64,000 bases of DNA from Ptychodera flava (GCF_041260155.1 NC_091943.1:15863283-15927282); one strand, 5' to 3'. Numbered from the stretch's first letter, positions 1 to 12,906 are shown. The notes: a model not told the origin generated them from the letters alone. Translations and numbers: made by a program.

Positions 1-44
1 GCCAACAATCCCAAGTACTGATTGATTGTCAATCTCAGTCTAAA

Positions 45-264
45 CCCTTTGAGCGCCAAAGTCTGTTTTTGTTCCCTTTTATAAAATAAACCCAGCCAAT
101 TTTTCCTAGATCTTTGCCAAAATTTTGAGAAAAAAACTGTAGCGAATGAAATAAAATGTCCATTTGGTCCAAAATTATCTAAAAAAACTTACAGAAAAAA
201 TCATAAAAATTGGTAAAATGCTGCACTAAAATTTTGGCGGGAAAAAATTACCGTGCTCAAAGGG
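45..264. mobile_element. Short TTAA-type MITE with CCCTTTGAGC ends
   Basis: The element begins CCCTTTGAGC and ends with the exact inverse GCTCAAAGGG, about 220 bp apart. It is followed by TTAA at 265-268 and preceded by TAAA at 41-44, which is one change from TTAA. The interior is AT-rich with no coding capacity. A TTAA target duplication with CCC-starting ends is the piggyBac pattern, so this is probably a non-autonomous piggyBac-like MITE. The family assignment is inference. Confidence 0.6.
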
Positions 265-268
265 TTAA

Positions 269-2032
269 TCTTGACCTCAAAGGAAGAAAAATACTGATAT
301 TTCACGTAACCAGCTTCAACAGTGAATTTTTATTACTTATGAAAGCGTTACCATGGCAAGCTAGCCACAGTCAGGTACTGATATCTGTGATGATAATTCA
401 AAATTTTAAATATTGATATATCAGGTAGTGTTCAAGTTGTGAAGGTCACTTTGTAGGTCACACTGTCCACAAATATTTGTCAACCAATTAAAGAATTGTT
501 TTTTGCTCTTAACAAGTTTAAATGTTCGACGAACATTCCATCTCGCTATGTCACGAAACTAGTGATGTGTTACGGAATAGTACTGGACGATATCTCGTCT
601 ACGTTTACTACAGACAGTTCCTGAGATATTAAAGACAACCTATATCGGCGGAAATGTGATATTTTAATTTTTTTGTACAAAGCAGCAAACACCTTGTTGT
701 ACATGAAATACGATGCTCTATAGTAAAGAAGGCTTGACTCCCACAAATCAACAATAGCAGTCTTGGGTTTCCCGGCCGTTTAACAACACAACTCTATCTT
801 GACCTGAACTTGAAGTGCTCGGATGCTTTTCCGTAGTCTTTCTCCCCTTTTTATAGCATAAATAATAAATTTTGCTTTGTATTGTATTTCTTCAATCAGT
901 GCACGCATTGCTGTGTACGGCGAAAACAGTTGGACGACCAGGCCATGCCTTAATTCTCCTGACAACCCTGTATATCTGTACATGACATCCTGTCAAATTT
1001 GCCTGTCGGGTTAGTCATCGATTGTTTCGCAAATGACCAGTAATTTCACGTGAATTGCCTTTCACTTGAACTCCAATTACAGAAAATTAATGTAATAAAG
1101 AATTAGAGGGGAAAAATCGATCAGGGATACTCGTGACCAAAATGGCTCTCTTTGAAGTCCTCTGAATGTTGATGGCGCACACCGTTACGCCTTCTTCAAA
1201 GGCAGAAGAAGCTCTCAGACTTTGTCTCAGAGTTCAAGCAATCGATAATTATTGCAAACATTCGAGCTATTGTCAACGTATCCTTGGAGCCTGCCAGTGT
1301 TTGCACAAAACAGAATCCAATGCACGCTAGGATACCAACTGCTTACGCAGTCGCGAATACAACCTCGAAATTTGCATAATTGTCCGGACAACGTTCAAAA
1401 TAGGCCGCCTGGCCTAGTAAGCTTCCCGCGCCCTCGCAAACGAATGTGAGACACACTGAACGTCTGCCCTTGTAGTAAAGGTATATTCTGGCCAGACTTT
1501 CTTGGCACTTATTAACTTACGTCTACGACACAAGACAGAAATCTGACATTGTAATGGCAAGACTACAGTGTTGTTAGTCACGGTTGCTCCTATATACGAG
1601 CCAATGACTCAATATTATACCGATTTATATTTTTTCCAGTAAAACGTTCTGCTAGCCGACCAAAATCCGACCATACTGCGCGAAGGGAGGCTACTGATTT
1701 CAGACACACGATAATGTCTTAGAAATGTGAAATCTCCCATTCTGTATCAAGGCTTCTGTATGTAGCAACGACAAAACAACGAATTCGCAACAAGAATTTT
1801 GCGGTGTTGAAAGTATGAGTTATGACGTGCAAGGATGTATATCGAAGAATCGAGATCTTGAGACTGTTTGTTCCCTTTGTTTGATGATTCACTCATCTTC
1901 TTTACATTGCTCCAGGCAAACAGCTGTCAGTGGTATAGAAGCGATGAACAAACACCTAGCCCAACATCTCTGTATACTAAACAGAAGTTACACATAGAAG
2001 TCAACAAATTTCAACAAGAAATTTTCGTATTC
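269..2032. other. Intergenic, no gene seen
   Basis: Only short open frames without recognisable domains occur here. I see no splice-supported gene, RNA gene or clear repeat. Confidence 0.5.
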
Positions 2033-2307
2033 AGAGCACGCACTTTTTCTCGTCTCATGACGTCATAGACCCAGAAGGTAACTGAAAACGGGAACGCATC
2101 GTCTGATTTTTTTCCTATCGCGATGGAATCTATTCTTTAATTTCTATGAAAATAGATGATTCAAGATGATGTAACGCAGCTAGCATCGGAACACTGAGAT
2201 GAGTATCCCGTAACCTAGCAACATGCCTTTCATCAAGTTATGTAATAGTCGGATGGTACTCTCTTTTCTATGAACCCGAGGGGATCATGTAAAAACGAGT
2301 TCAGCGT

Positions 2308-2387
<80 letters not shown>
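2033..2387 (+). repeat. Dispersed repeat A, copy 1, with (GA)n tail
   Basis: A unique body of about 278 bp (2033-2310) is followed by a pure GA tract (2311-2387). The same body, also followed by a GA tract and in the same orientation, recurs at 45864-46150. Shared landmarks in order are AGAGCACGCACTTTTT, a GACGTCAT site, a run of T before CCTATCGCGATG, GATGATTCAAGATGATG and CGAGTTCAGC. The body plus simple-repeat tail resembles a SINE or retroposed unit, but I see no convincing pol III box. The family is unknown. Confidence 0.7.
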
Positions 2388-4653
2388 CATATATAAAATA
2401 TAATTTGTCCAGGTACGCCGTCGAGATATTCTCAGATCTTTTCACATTATAATGGGCTTTAGTTGCACGTCGGTGTTAGTGCCAGCACTATCAACATAAC
2501 GATTCCACTTAACCGTTATATCAACACACAAATCAATTTATCCATAAATCGATACGCCTTAATGTCCCTAATTGAGTAATTTCACCGCAAGTTGCGGCAG
2601 ATATCATTGACCAAACATTACATAAAAACCATTATCTAGCTAGCAGGTTAAGGATGTCCGTAATAAACCGCATTCAGAGTGTCGACTGTACGCGTTCGGC
2701 GGGTTTTGAAATTCACAGGGTCAGAGGTCGCGACCGTGGGAAATGAATTAACGAGTGTGGTCATTCGATTTCTACAACAGCACAAACTAGGTGATGCGCG
2801 GGTATGATTTTATGTGAATATACAATTGATATCATCATCATCATCACTTAGATAAGCTTCATAGACTATTTTGATTCATTTCCGTCCATTTTTGTTCTCA
2901 GTTTCTATTTCAATTTTCAAATCATGTTCAAATGTCATGCATGCCTAGTGCTGATCTTGTCAAGACAGTTGTACGCGTGTATTGTCCGTTGTTATTGTTC
3001 ACAAGTCAATTTCAGTCTGAAGAAGAATCTATTTGTCGGCAATAAAAATCACACATTGAACTCAACACCTTGTTTTGGCAAGACTGGCATTTCAACATGT
3101 TATAGAGACAAGAGGACGAAGAACTCGCTGTTTGCTGGAACCAAAATAAATAAACATATTTCAAAAAGTGATATCCATTTGCTCCTATATCGTCGTATGT
3201 GGATAAAATAGACCACCGAGAAAGATTTTATAGGTGATCAAAGATACTTTTGACTGTGCTCCCAAAATGTATGTCACGATGCATGCCTAATAACTCACTA
3301 GTCGCCGAAATTGTAGCGACAGAAATGAGACAATATAAAAAAGGAGTTAAAAAGTCAAGAATGCATTTGGAAAGAAGGAAATTAAAATAAAACAGATGGC
3401 AGATGATATGCAACTTGAAATAACAAAGTTAAAATCCCTGACGAGTTTAAAATTAATGAATGAGTTTGGGATAGTTTGGGGACTGAGATTAAACCAAAAT
3501 AAAGAAGAAGGCCTTGAATTAGGGAAGTGGAAAATTGAAAATAAAAGTGAGAATATTTTGGCCAGAATAAAGCACTAGAAATACAGTTTGCTCTTGTAAA
3601 ACCAGTTTGCTTTAATTCTTTTGATAAAGATCCATCGAACAGGCAATGATAGAATTTAGTTTATTACGGTTTTCTGTTTCCGGGAGATTTACCAGAGTGA
3701 GGAAGGGCACGTGGCGAAGAGATGGGTGTTTTTAGCATTTTTTGTTAAGGGCAGATGGGAGTAGAAACGGAGAGATTTCTTCGTTTCCTCGACAAGGGAG
3801 GGAGAAGTAAACTTTAAAAAAGAAGTGGAAGGCTGATTTGATCAACTTTCATTTCCCCGACCAAATTTGAGTGCTTTAAATTTGCGTTAGAATGACATAT
3901 TTACCATTACACAATACCCCTCCAGCGTTACTCGTTCCTCAAACTCACGATGGCTGCAGAATTGGCTTGCCTGACAAAGACCATACTTTGCATAGAATAT
4001 CTGGGACAAACACTTCCTGATTAATATGCAAATCGCAATATTGTGCATTCATGCGTTGTGGGATGTTTTTTTGCAATTTTTTCGCGCCGCAATTAAAAAG
4101 GAGATAAACATTTTGACAAATTCCCACCGGACGCATCTCAATTATATTGATTGAATTTGACGAATGACAATAGCCTTGCGAGTATTCGGCATCGAACATG
4201 TCTTATTTCGTTTTTTTGCAAATACCAGAGAGAATAGTATAGTAGTATAGTAAAGCCGCACAACGGTATCACATTCACAGACGATGCAGTCGGTTTGACG
4301 AACTTAAAAATGCAACGATGCTAGCATTCTTGGCGGACAACCGTGCATCTTTGTCTCGCTAGCAGAGAGGAAAAGAGTCGAGCCAAGGGCGGGCTGGAAA
4401 GTCTTTGTCATCATGCATAGAGGAGGAGATGGAAAATGTCCATTCTTGTTCGGCGGGAAACTTCCAAAACAGGGTTTCCATGTGGTATAATTCGTTATGT
4501 AAAGAGATTTTCACTGAGGGCAGGGCAAAGCCTTATGCCGTTGATGGGAATAAATTTGGAACTTTTCTAATCTCGAAAGGACCAGGTGGGATCTTCCAGA
4601 ATTAGAGTTAGGTGGGAAAATGTTGTTGTCGGGTCGTAGGAGGCGTAGGAGGC
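2388..4653. other. Intergenic, no gene seen
   Basis: AT-rich sequence with short frames only. There is a small ATC run near 2833 but no domain or RNA gene that I can support. Confidence 0.5.
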
Positions 4654-4672
4654 GGGGGGGGGGGGGGGGGGG
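4654..4672 (+). repeat. G19 homopolymer
   Basis: An uninterrupted run of 19 G is preceded by GT/AGGAGGC-rich sequence. It could form a G-quadruplex or be an assembly-sensitive homopolymer. Confidence 0.8.
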
Positions 4673-6402
4673 CGGGGTCGCGAACATCTGTCGATTTTCC
4701 TCGACTGTCACCCAGTGTACGTTCATCAAACTCTTTGATCAGACGTTTTCATACTTCGTTCAATGATCTCCACCGATTTTTTTTCAATCATGTTCCTGCA
4801 GGATCTAACATCCAATTAGTTATTGTTAATCACTATGTTTCACTGTTTACATGTGGACGCCATGGATGCTCTGTTGTGTTTTTCCATCCCTTGGGTAGAC
4901 CTTAGTCCATTGCACAATTGTTTGTCATAATGAAGAGTAATTTAAACAAAGGGCATTGTTTCGTCCACAGAGCTGACAACGTAATGCGATGCCCCCTTTG
5001 CGGTCCAAATCAATGCGTGTAAATATTTGCACGGGCCTTCTTTTTCAGGGTCTATGGTTGGTCTGAGTAAGGGATCGTCCATTGTAAAAGCTGAACTTTA
5101 AAAACTTTAGTTTTGGTGTCTATTCCCCCATTCAAAACGAAACTCCTTGATGCGAAATTGGTTTCAGGAAAACTGTGTTGTCTTTGACGTGGAGAAAACC
5201 AACCTGTCTTTCATGCACACAATTATATTTTGTCATTTTTTATGGTCTTTGGTTTTGAGCCCCGTGGTCTTTAAAATTTACACACCGATACAGATAAACA
5301 AAATTTACGTTCACACATATTTCAACATTCCAAGTTGTCTACATTTTTAACAGAGTTCAAATTATGTTTGTTTTTGTTTTTTAGGTTGTCGTAATTTGTG
5401 TCCCATTTTTTCTCCATGAACGAGGAGATTGTCCTGTGTTTGAACCATCTAATCACATTAAGTTGAGTCCACAAGTTTAAAATCGCAAACGAATATGTTC
5501 CCCCTGTATTGTCATTCTTTCTCTTCTGTTATGGTTTTACTGTCCAATTATTTTATTTTCATTTTTTTTGCTGCAGAGCCCTTATTGCGATTTTGACTCA
5601 CGCAAAATGAATATGGGTCTTACCTCTCCGTCCCCCCCCCAAAAAAAACCCTGAAAAGTACGTTCTAGAAGTGGGTCAGCTTTTATGATCGTAAGTGCAG
5701 CGGCACAAACGACAACCGTCATCAAAACCAAGTTACATGTAATTTGCTTGAACATTTACCCTTTTCTAGTGTCTGTGGTTTGAGTCGTGGGATTTTTAAA
5801 TGGCGTTTCTTGTCTTTCTCCCAAAATAGTAATTTAAATGCCTGTAGCAACTTGCCAATGTCGTCTGTTATCCCGTACCTCCATTGTTATGGTTGACAAC
5901 TGGATTTTAATCTGGACTGGAATTTACTTCAAGTTGTCAACAATAACCTAGTAGACTGTATTTAGTGTATTGCGTTGGCGTCATATTTAGTATTGCTAAA
6001 TGCTTTTGGAACGAGAGAAAATAAGAAAATCTATACAAAACAAAATAAAATGCAAAATGTTATAAAACGTTAGAGCTGTTGTCCTGTGTCATGAATACCT
6101 GTCCAGTAGCGATTGCAACCACTCCGAATTCGGCTGAATTCGAGTCCGTATCATTTACGTAAAATATTATTTTATTAAGCCATAGACGTTCGAAGCGAGA
6201 CTGTCTACATGCATATTACAGCACACGTCGAAACTACAGTTCATTCACAACGTTTCTGCATATGCGGTTGAGCAAACACACTTTCATTGAACACCTCAAA
6301 GTCGTCAAGGTTATGTTTCGCCATTGGCCCGAGGTTGTTACAGCAAGCGCGATGTTTGTTCGTTCATTGTCTGTTGAAGGTCCAACAACCACTCTTGTGT
6401 TT
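4673..6402. other. Intergenic, no gene seen
   Basis: T-rich sequence with short frames only. Nothing recognisable was found. Confidence 0.5.
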
Positions 6403-6434
6403 GCTTGAGTCATGGAGGTAGACCATGCTTGAGT
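6403..6434. mobile_element. Ultrashort ATGGAGGTAG insertion (16 bp) with 8-bp duplication
   Basis: The direct repeat GCTTGAGT occurs at 6403-6410 and 6427-6434. Between them lies CATGGAGGTAGACCAT, which shares the ATGGAGGTAG start of the palindromic insertions near 9.4, 12.9 and 25.2 kb and ends in the inverse CCAT. It looks like a member whose second arm is reduced to four bases. Confidence 0.55.
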
Positions 6435-8249
6435 GGACGTAACGCGTTGGCCAAGACGCAAACTAGAAATTTTGCAACTGGCAGCTGAGGGACAGAGACT
6501 AGTCCGGGAGCTAGATGAAAAGGGAGAGAGGTTTCCAACCAGGACTCAGTTGAAGAACGATTCTCGAAAATTATTAACTTTAAAAAGTGACAATATGGTC
6601 ACCAGGGAACTGGCTTTCATGATTAATAGTAATGGGAACTAGATTTTTCAATATAGGGCATATACCCTTGGGATTAATGAATTACATAGAATCGGTTTAT
6701 TATAAGCTTACCACAATAAAGACGTGGTTTCCGCAACAGGTGAGTACAAAGAAACCACTCGGGGGAAAAACAACCAAAAATGTTACTTTCGGTTTAAAAT
6801 GCTGGTCTACGACACATCTGTTAAGGTGCGAATCGTTGCAGCGATGCAGGGGGTCCCCGCGTCCAAACCAAATCACATCCGACAAAAGAAACGAGAGTTA
6901 AGTTGCGCAGCAGGGGTCAGGTTGACTGAACAGATGGGGGTCAGTTCAACTCAAAAGGGCTACCCTTAGAAATGAATGATCGCTCGTGAAGGTCAAACTG
7001 ATTGTCATTGTGCTAACACTCATCGACTAATAGTCTTGATTTATCCGTGGTCGCATTCACCTTTGACCCGCTATTACCGTCCCCCCATCTTCCGTGAACT
7101 CGTAAACCGGACTTTATTGTTTAGCTGTGGACAAATACAGTTACTCAAACAAAAGCGGCCTAAAACACACGGTCGGTTACCACGGTCGGAAACCCGATGT
7201 TGCTCAGACTGCTTACCAAGTTACGTAGTGTCCGTATTTCTGATCATGGACAGCACATAACATTCTCAACAGTCTGTCTCTGTACCGACTGGCTTTCGGA
7301 ACTCGCATTTGTACCTCTTGAAACCTACGTGCTCTCCCCGGGGTGCTCTCACCACGATCCTACCACCGATGTACTAGATTCAAGCTCTCACAAAATGGTT
7401 CTATTTCAAATCAGGCAATATTTTTTATCTTCATTGGTCTGTAAAATGTAGGGAACTCAGAAATAATGTGTTTAAAGAGCCATTTATGGTGTACTCGTGT
7501 TGGTCCTGTAGCATAATAATTGCATAACATTTTCCCAGTGTATTGTTTCAGCTCGTTGTTTCAATTAATGTAATAAAAAACGACATTTCATCATGGAGGT
7601 GTCGTGGATGCCCTAGAATTTCTCCAAGCTTGCTGAATTATTAATATAATAACAGTGTAAACTGATATTCTAAAGTTCAACAGACTATGTCGCATTAATG
7701 ATGGATGATCGCGAAACAGGGAACTTCCGAGTACGCCCGAGCAAGATAAAAAAAGAAAGCGAACATAGCCGTTGTCAACGACATATGCCAAGTGACAAGT
7801 GAGCTAGTCTGTGACTACACTGCTGTCTTGCATGTACATTTTGCTTTTACCTGCCGAGTTTTATGGCGGTAAAACACTACAGTAACGCCGACCGAGTACG
7901 TTTCGATTTTATTCGCCGCCACGAACACTATTGTAACGGCCAAAAACAAGATGAACATCGTTAAACATGGAGCGTAGACAGTGAAGCGAAAGACTCACTG
8001 TACATGCGTGGATGTAGCACACAGGTGAACTTCCTCCATAGTCTCAGAGAATCCTGCGAGTGTCATCCAATACAAAGCCATGCAGATTTGAGTCTTTAGA
8101 ATTTATGCGCGCTTATACCCGTTGAATTACAAATACCCTGCAAACGATTAACATTAATCGTGGAGTGTGAGGGTGAAGACACATCAGCGGGTAGTGAACG
8201 ACATCAGCAACCGCCTGAGTTGATGCTGGTTCAGCATGTCTGTCTTTGT
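6435..8249. other. Intergenic, no gene seen
   Basis: Frames up to 94 codons occur, but none has a recognisable domain, coding periodicity obvious by eye, or splice support. Confidence 0.45.
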
Positions 8250-8381
8250 GTCACAAAGGAAGCCCTGCGTATAACTAGCTCTGCGAGGCAGGGCCATTGT
8301 GATACCGGCGTTATACGGCCTCCAACCACATCGTATAACGCCGGGAACACACAGCACGGTACGCAGGGCTAGTCACAAAGG
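8250..8381. mobile_element. Hairpin element B, copy 1, with 10-bp flanking repeats
   Basis: GTCACAAAGG occurs at 8250-8259 and 8372-8381. Between them is a 112-bp fold-back sequence beginning AAGCCCTGCG and ending CGCAGGGCTA. Its inner arms, GATACCGGCGTTATACG and CGTATAACGCCGGGAAC, are close inverses. A related hairpin with its own flanking repeat lies at 39225-39336, sharing TAGCTCTGCG, CAGGGC and the CCGGCGTTATACGG arm. The flanking repeats look like a target duplication. Confidence 0.7.
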
Positions 8382-8432
8382 GAGAGCTAATAACAGTGAG
8401 TGTATGAGAGACGAGAAGGTACCTTATCAGTG

Positions 8433-8475
8433 CACGGTCCCTCTTTCCCCGGAACGGTGATATAGAGGGACCGTG
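8433..8475. repeat. Hairpin with 12-bp perfect arms
   Basis: CACGGTCCCTCT at 8433-8444 is the exact inverse of 8464-8475. Direct repeats TCAGTG lie at 8427-8432 and 8477-8482, again suggesting a small palindromic insertion. It lies about 50 bp downstream of hairpin element B copy 1. Confidence 0.55.
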
Positions 8476-8965
8476 GTCAGTGTCTTCTCCGTAGAAGGTG
8501 ATATACCTGAGTCATGCATTGCTCACAACAAAGTCACAAACAATAATATTCCTACACATGCTCATTCAAATGAAATGTGTGGGCAAAGTTCCCGTCGGAT
8601 ATGAACCCCAAGTTCTCCCTTGCCCAAGTAGGCGCATGTCGTTTCACCATGCCGAAGAACCCACTGAATCTCGAACATTCGCCGGCCGCATGCGCGCACG
8701 GTCCGGGGTTTGTAAGACGTGCGCAGGAAAGGGCCAAACAGTAATTCTGTGAACACACAATGACGACCACATATAGTTTTTGGTTCTCTAAAAATAGTAG
8801 CGTTTGTAATACAGGAATGCGGATTCGCATCCTCATTTCAAAATTACCTACGGATGGATTAACGCAATGGCCTTCTCTGCCCTAAAAGGCCATGGCTTTC
8901 AGGGTTTATTTCTGTTGTCTGCTTGTGTTTACCCGTATCCATAGACTTTGTCGGGATGCAGCCTC

Positions 8966-9312
8966 TTAAGGTGGTACGCGTCTTGAAATTGAAAGACTTC
9001 AACTTTTGCTGAAGTTTTCCATAAAGAGACTTTAAACCATTCACTTTGTAGATATCAAGAATACAAATCAGGGGTCACCGCGCAAAATTTGGCATTAAAG
9101 AAACCAAGCATCCAATATTTTATACTGACATTTGAAATTCAAAATGGCCGCCATCCCTGTCTTGACTCTATGAGGAAAAATAAAATTTTCGATTTTCCCC
9201 AAAAATAAGTCTAGTAAAAACATGATTTAATCCATGAGCTTCAATCTTGAGTGGTAGGCAAATAACGTACTGAAGTCGGAATATCCCATCCCCGAGCTGC
9301 TTTCTACCGTAA
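8966..9312 (-). mobile_element. TTAA MITE family, copy 1
   Basis: TTAA at 8966 is followed by GGTGGTACGCGTCTTGAAA and the family interior. Landmarks in this orientation are an AGACTTCAACTTTTGC-type end, TCAGGGGTCACCG, and AAAATGGCCGCCATCCCTGT. The far end reads GCTTTCTACC followed by GTAA, a decayed TTAA. It is one of ten copies in the window. No coding capacity is seen. Confidence 0.75.
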
Positions 9313-9356
9313 TCAGGGTCACGGGTCATCTCGAGTAGCTGCATGGAGGCAGCACT

Positions 9357-9402
9357 GCCATACCATGGAGGTAGTAGTCTCTACTACCTCCATGGCCATA
9401 CC
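9357..9402. mobile_element. Ultrashort palindrome insertion (30 bp) with 8-bp duplication
   Basis: GCCATACC at 9357-9364 is repeated at 9395-9402. The 30 bp between them is a near-perfect palindrome: ATGGAGGTAGTAG, loop TCT, then the exact inverse, plus one extra G. The same core with other target repeats occurs at 12907-12946 and 25165-25204. Confidence 0.7.
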
Positions 9403-9954
9403 AACTATCTCCTCAGGATAAAGGAATAATAAGGGTTGCGTTGGATGCGCCACCACGCTGAAGCAGTTTCACCATCTTTGTTACTCATTCCTTTGCGAAC
9501 AAACTGGATAATTGTCAGCTAGAAGACAATAGTTACTTACTAGTATGTGATTTTAGAGAAAATCTTTTGGACAGGTTTTGGCGGGAAAGCTGCATGCACG
9601 ACAGTTTCCATAATCAACGCATGCAGAGCAGATAAGCGGCATACCAATGTGAATAATCACCACTATTCAATCATGTCAGTGTAGAATAGCGGATGTTGTT
9701 CACACGGTGCAGAAAAATCAGGACGGTAGTACGATATCAGCCGCGCCTGGAGATAAGCTATCCCTAGGCCAAAATACAAATTATTACCACAAGTTTCCTC
9801 GTTGTGAGTAGGTCACGGAGGAAGTTCATGAGTTCTGGATGGTCACGATAACAAACTTTTGTCGCTTGGATTTTAGTTTTCCTGCAATCTACCACCGGCT
9901 TAAAACATTTTTATGAAACAAAGAAAGAACATTTTTAGGCGCTTCACAAAGACT

Positions 9955-10313
9955 TTAAGGTAATATGCACCTCGAAAGTGAAAGACTTAAACTTTTGCTC
10001 TAACTTTCCTCAATGAAACTTTCAACCATTCTCTTACCAAAGCAAGAATAAAAATCAGGGGTCACCGTGCAGACTTTGGTACTAGTGAGACAAATAACTT
10101 GTGATTTCTCGATATTTGAAATCCAAAATGGCCGCCATCCCTGTGTTAACTCTATGAGAAAAAATAAAATTTTCGATTTCCGAAAAACTAAGACGGTGAA
10201 AACATATCTTTCGCCGAGAGCTTCAAAATGAGCCCCCACAAGTGGTAGGTCAGAAGAAAAGTGATAAAATTTGAAGGCCTGAATTTTTGTCCCCGAGGTG
10301 CGTTCTACCTTAA
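9955..10313 (-). mobile_element. TTAA MITE family, copy 2, with both TTAA sites
   Basis: TTAA occurs at 9955-9958 and 10310-10313. The terminal repeats GGTAATATGCACCTCG and the inverse of CGAGGTGCGTTCTACC are related to each other. The interior has TCAGGGGTCACCGTG and AAAATGGCCGCCATCCCTGT. The 132-residue open frame across it has no domain, and I treat it as chance. Confidence 0.85.
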
Positions 10314-11113
10314 ACGTAAAACCCTGAAAACCCGATCGAAGGAAACGAAAGCGATATCCAGACAGCACGATAGCCGTACTGTCATGTCGCCACATATAGG
10401 TTACTTTTTGTCACTGTGTTGTGGCGTGCTTGTCCCCATCAGGCCTGTGCTTCCACCGCAGACCACGGAGCACTATATAGGGGAGGTTACACCATGACTG
10501 CTATCAACGGAAGGAATGGCCGTGCCATGCAATACCGTAACCAGTATTGACAAAGGCGGCATGTTTGAAAGGCAGCTAAGCTTCCCCATTTTGAACTCGT
10601 GTTTACCGTGCAACTCTTCCCCTGTCCGTCTCTCAGGTACCTTGAATTCGTTTATAAGGTCTTCGTTGATTTCTCTGAATAAACAAATCAAAACAGCTCT
10701 GAATAAACATACGTCCAGCGCTATATAATCAAATTTATTTATCGATTAACTGTATTATGATTTGCGGCATGGTGGCAAGCAGCGTGAAGTCCTCTTTTTT
10801 ACCTTCATCCAAGCATGCAGTCATTTTTTGTCATAACTTAAAGTATATGTCGAAGATTAACCAAGCGGCCATTACATCCGGAATTTTATGAAGGGGCCCG
10901 CAGCAGGTGTGGCTGAGATCATGATTATGGATTTGAAGTTGATCTTCATTTTTCAAACTTACATTTTATATTATATATTTTTTCTGTACCTATTGACACT
11001 GACAGATAGAAGTGAAAGATGTGATTTAATAATTTGTATGTGTGACAATAAGAGTATGAGAATGGACGCGGCGTTGTAGTAAATGATAATATTGGTAAAG
11101 GATTGAAGTTAAA
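10314..11113. other. Intergenic, no gene seen
   Basis: No recognisable gene. AT content rises toward the following microsatellite. Confidence 0.5.
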
Positions 11114-11146
11114 ATACATACATACATACATACACCCATACATACA

Positions 11147-11180
<34 letters not shown>

Positions 11181-11308
11181 CATACATACATACATACATA
11201 CATACATACATACATACATACGTACATATATACATACATACATACATACATACATACATACATACATACATACATACATACATACATACATACATACATA
11301 CATGCATG
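11114..11308 (+). repeat. (CATA)n microsatellite
   Basis: Almost pure four-base repeat with a few single-base variants. Open frames through it, His/Thr/Tyr-rich or Met/Tyr/Val/Cys-rich, are artefacts. Confidence 0.95.
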
Positions 11309-11768
11309 CATTAAAGAGGGGCGACAAGAGGGAATAGCAAGGTAATCATGGAATCATGGCGGAAAGTCTTCTTGGAGGAGTCTAGCCACACTGCATGCAC
11401 TGACTTTTGCTTGTGAGCTGGCCAGGCCCAATTCTTCATTTCGCGGTGCACGTTTTCCAGTCGTGATCAATTTCAATGTACAGGTCATTTGCCATAATTG
11501 CAACCCACTTGAGTCTTGGCCACTCTACTGCTTAGCACTTTACTATGTGTGAAAGTTGTTATGGCGATGTCGCATGGGCGTTGGTTACGGCCGCTGTTTT
11601 GCCACTGAAGGTCAGCTTACGTAACTCTTGACCAATCGAGATGTGAAATACACACAATTTGAATAAGTTATCATATTGGTCGCCATGGCTAAAGCGATAA
11701 CCAATGAAAACATTCCATGTGTGATTGCGTTGACCTTATTTGGCAATACGCCAAGCCTCGCTGTATCC

Positions 11769-11863
11769 TTTTAAAAAGCTTGACTCCGCCCGAGATACTT
11801 TCACTTGCAAGAGTCTAGGAGAACAGCTTACATCTGTACAGCCGAGTTTACAGTTATAAGAAG
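11769..11863 (+). promoter_or_regulatory. TATA-like core promoter and non-coding first exon
   Basis: TTTTAAAAAG at 11769-11778 sits about 30 bp before TCACTT at 11801-11806, a plausible initiator. The inferred 5' exon (about 11803-11863) ends in AAG followed by GTGAGT, a strong splice donor. The matching acceptor is TTTCAG at 12976-12981, seven bases before the ATG of the mini-mucin gene. This is inferred from sequence only. Confidence 0.5.
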
Positions 11864-12906
11864 GTGAGTTGATCTTGTTTCTGTCGATCGAGCTTCAATT
11901 TTTCAGTTTTTGATTGACTAGAAGCCTACCTATAACCGAACGGTTGTGAATAAACTGTGATTTTGTGATGTAACCAAAATCTGCGAGCGTGCCATGAATC
12001 ATTGCAGTTCGGCGCGGTTCAACACGAGGAAGTTGCTTCTTTAGCTTGTTGCTAATGTGACCCAACGTTCAGTGCCTTGAAAATGCTTTCCCACTTGTTA
12101 AATATGGTTCCTGTTTACAATGCTTACAAGTTGCACCCTTCTGAAATTACACATTTTCGAACCCATTCAGGAAAATGTAATTTCACGTTGTCGTAATTTC
12201 TTCTCACCACATGGAGATACATCCACAAATCTACTATTCAAACAGTAGCCATCTTTTTGCGGTTCAGTTACAATCTTGCATCAAATATTTCATGTTCTTT
12301 CTGGAAGAAAATGGTATATAATTCGGCGACAATATTTTTTCCAAAATTTTCGCATTTTCTTTCCGTTTAGAGAAGGGTATGTGTGCTGTTGCCGCTGATG
12401 TTGCGTAATAACTTTTAAGTACTAAGTAAAATTGCATCTTTTGTCTACCATGAATGGCTTGGCGCTGATGTTGGCTAATAGCTGCACGTCTGGTCTTGTA
12501 CAAATGAATTGCGTTTCACAGATTCGTCGCCACTAGTTTCCATTGTGCGCGTCGTGGGTTCCCGGGAACTGCTCTGGTCGCCTCGCAACCGGGTATCCGT
12601 GCGCGCGGCACGTTATACGGTGCCACTGTGTTGTGGCAACATCACTGATACAAATACAAGGCCATACTTTTCTTTATTGCTCTTTATTTAATTGCTTTGG
12701 CAACATACATACTTGCAAATCGAAAGTCCCCCGGCCGTGATAATATTACAGCAAAAAAAGCAAACGACCTTCAGCCCTTCACCTGTTTTCAACTTGAAAA
12801 CATTTTCGAGCTCTCAAATCAACATTTTCGCACCCGTATGATTTTTCATCACCTTTTTGAAAACGCCCGCACGCATGGTATCGCTGGCGCAACGTTTTTC
12901 TTTGAC

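Noticed and set aside
2055-2062. TGACGTCA as a promoter CRE
   Set aside because: It belongs to a dispersed repeat present twice, and no gene start lies nearby.
7580-7625. CATGGAGGTGTCGTGGATG as another ultrashort family member
   Set aside because: Only eight bases match, there is no inverse arm and no flanking duplication.
10000-10395. 132-residue open frame on the minus strand
   Set aside because: It lies across TTAA MITE copy 2 and its flank. Similar frames open by chance in other copies, and no domain is visible.
11103-11345. Several open frames of His/Thr/Tyr or Met/Tyr/Val/Cys repeats
   Set aside because: Produced by the (CATA)n microsatellite.
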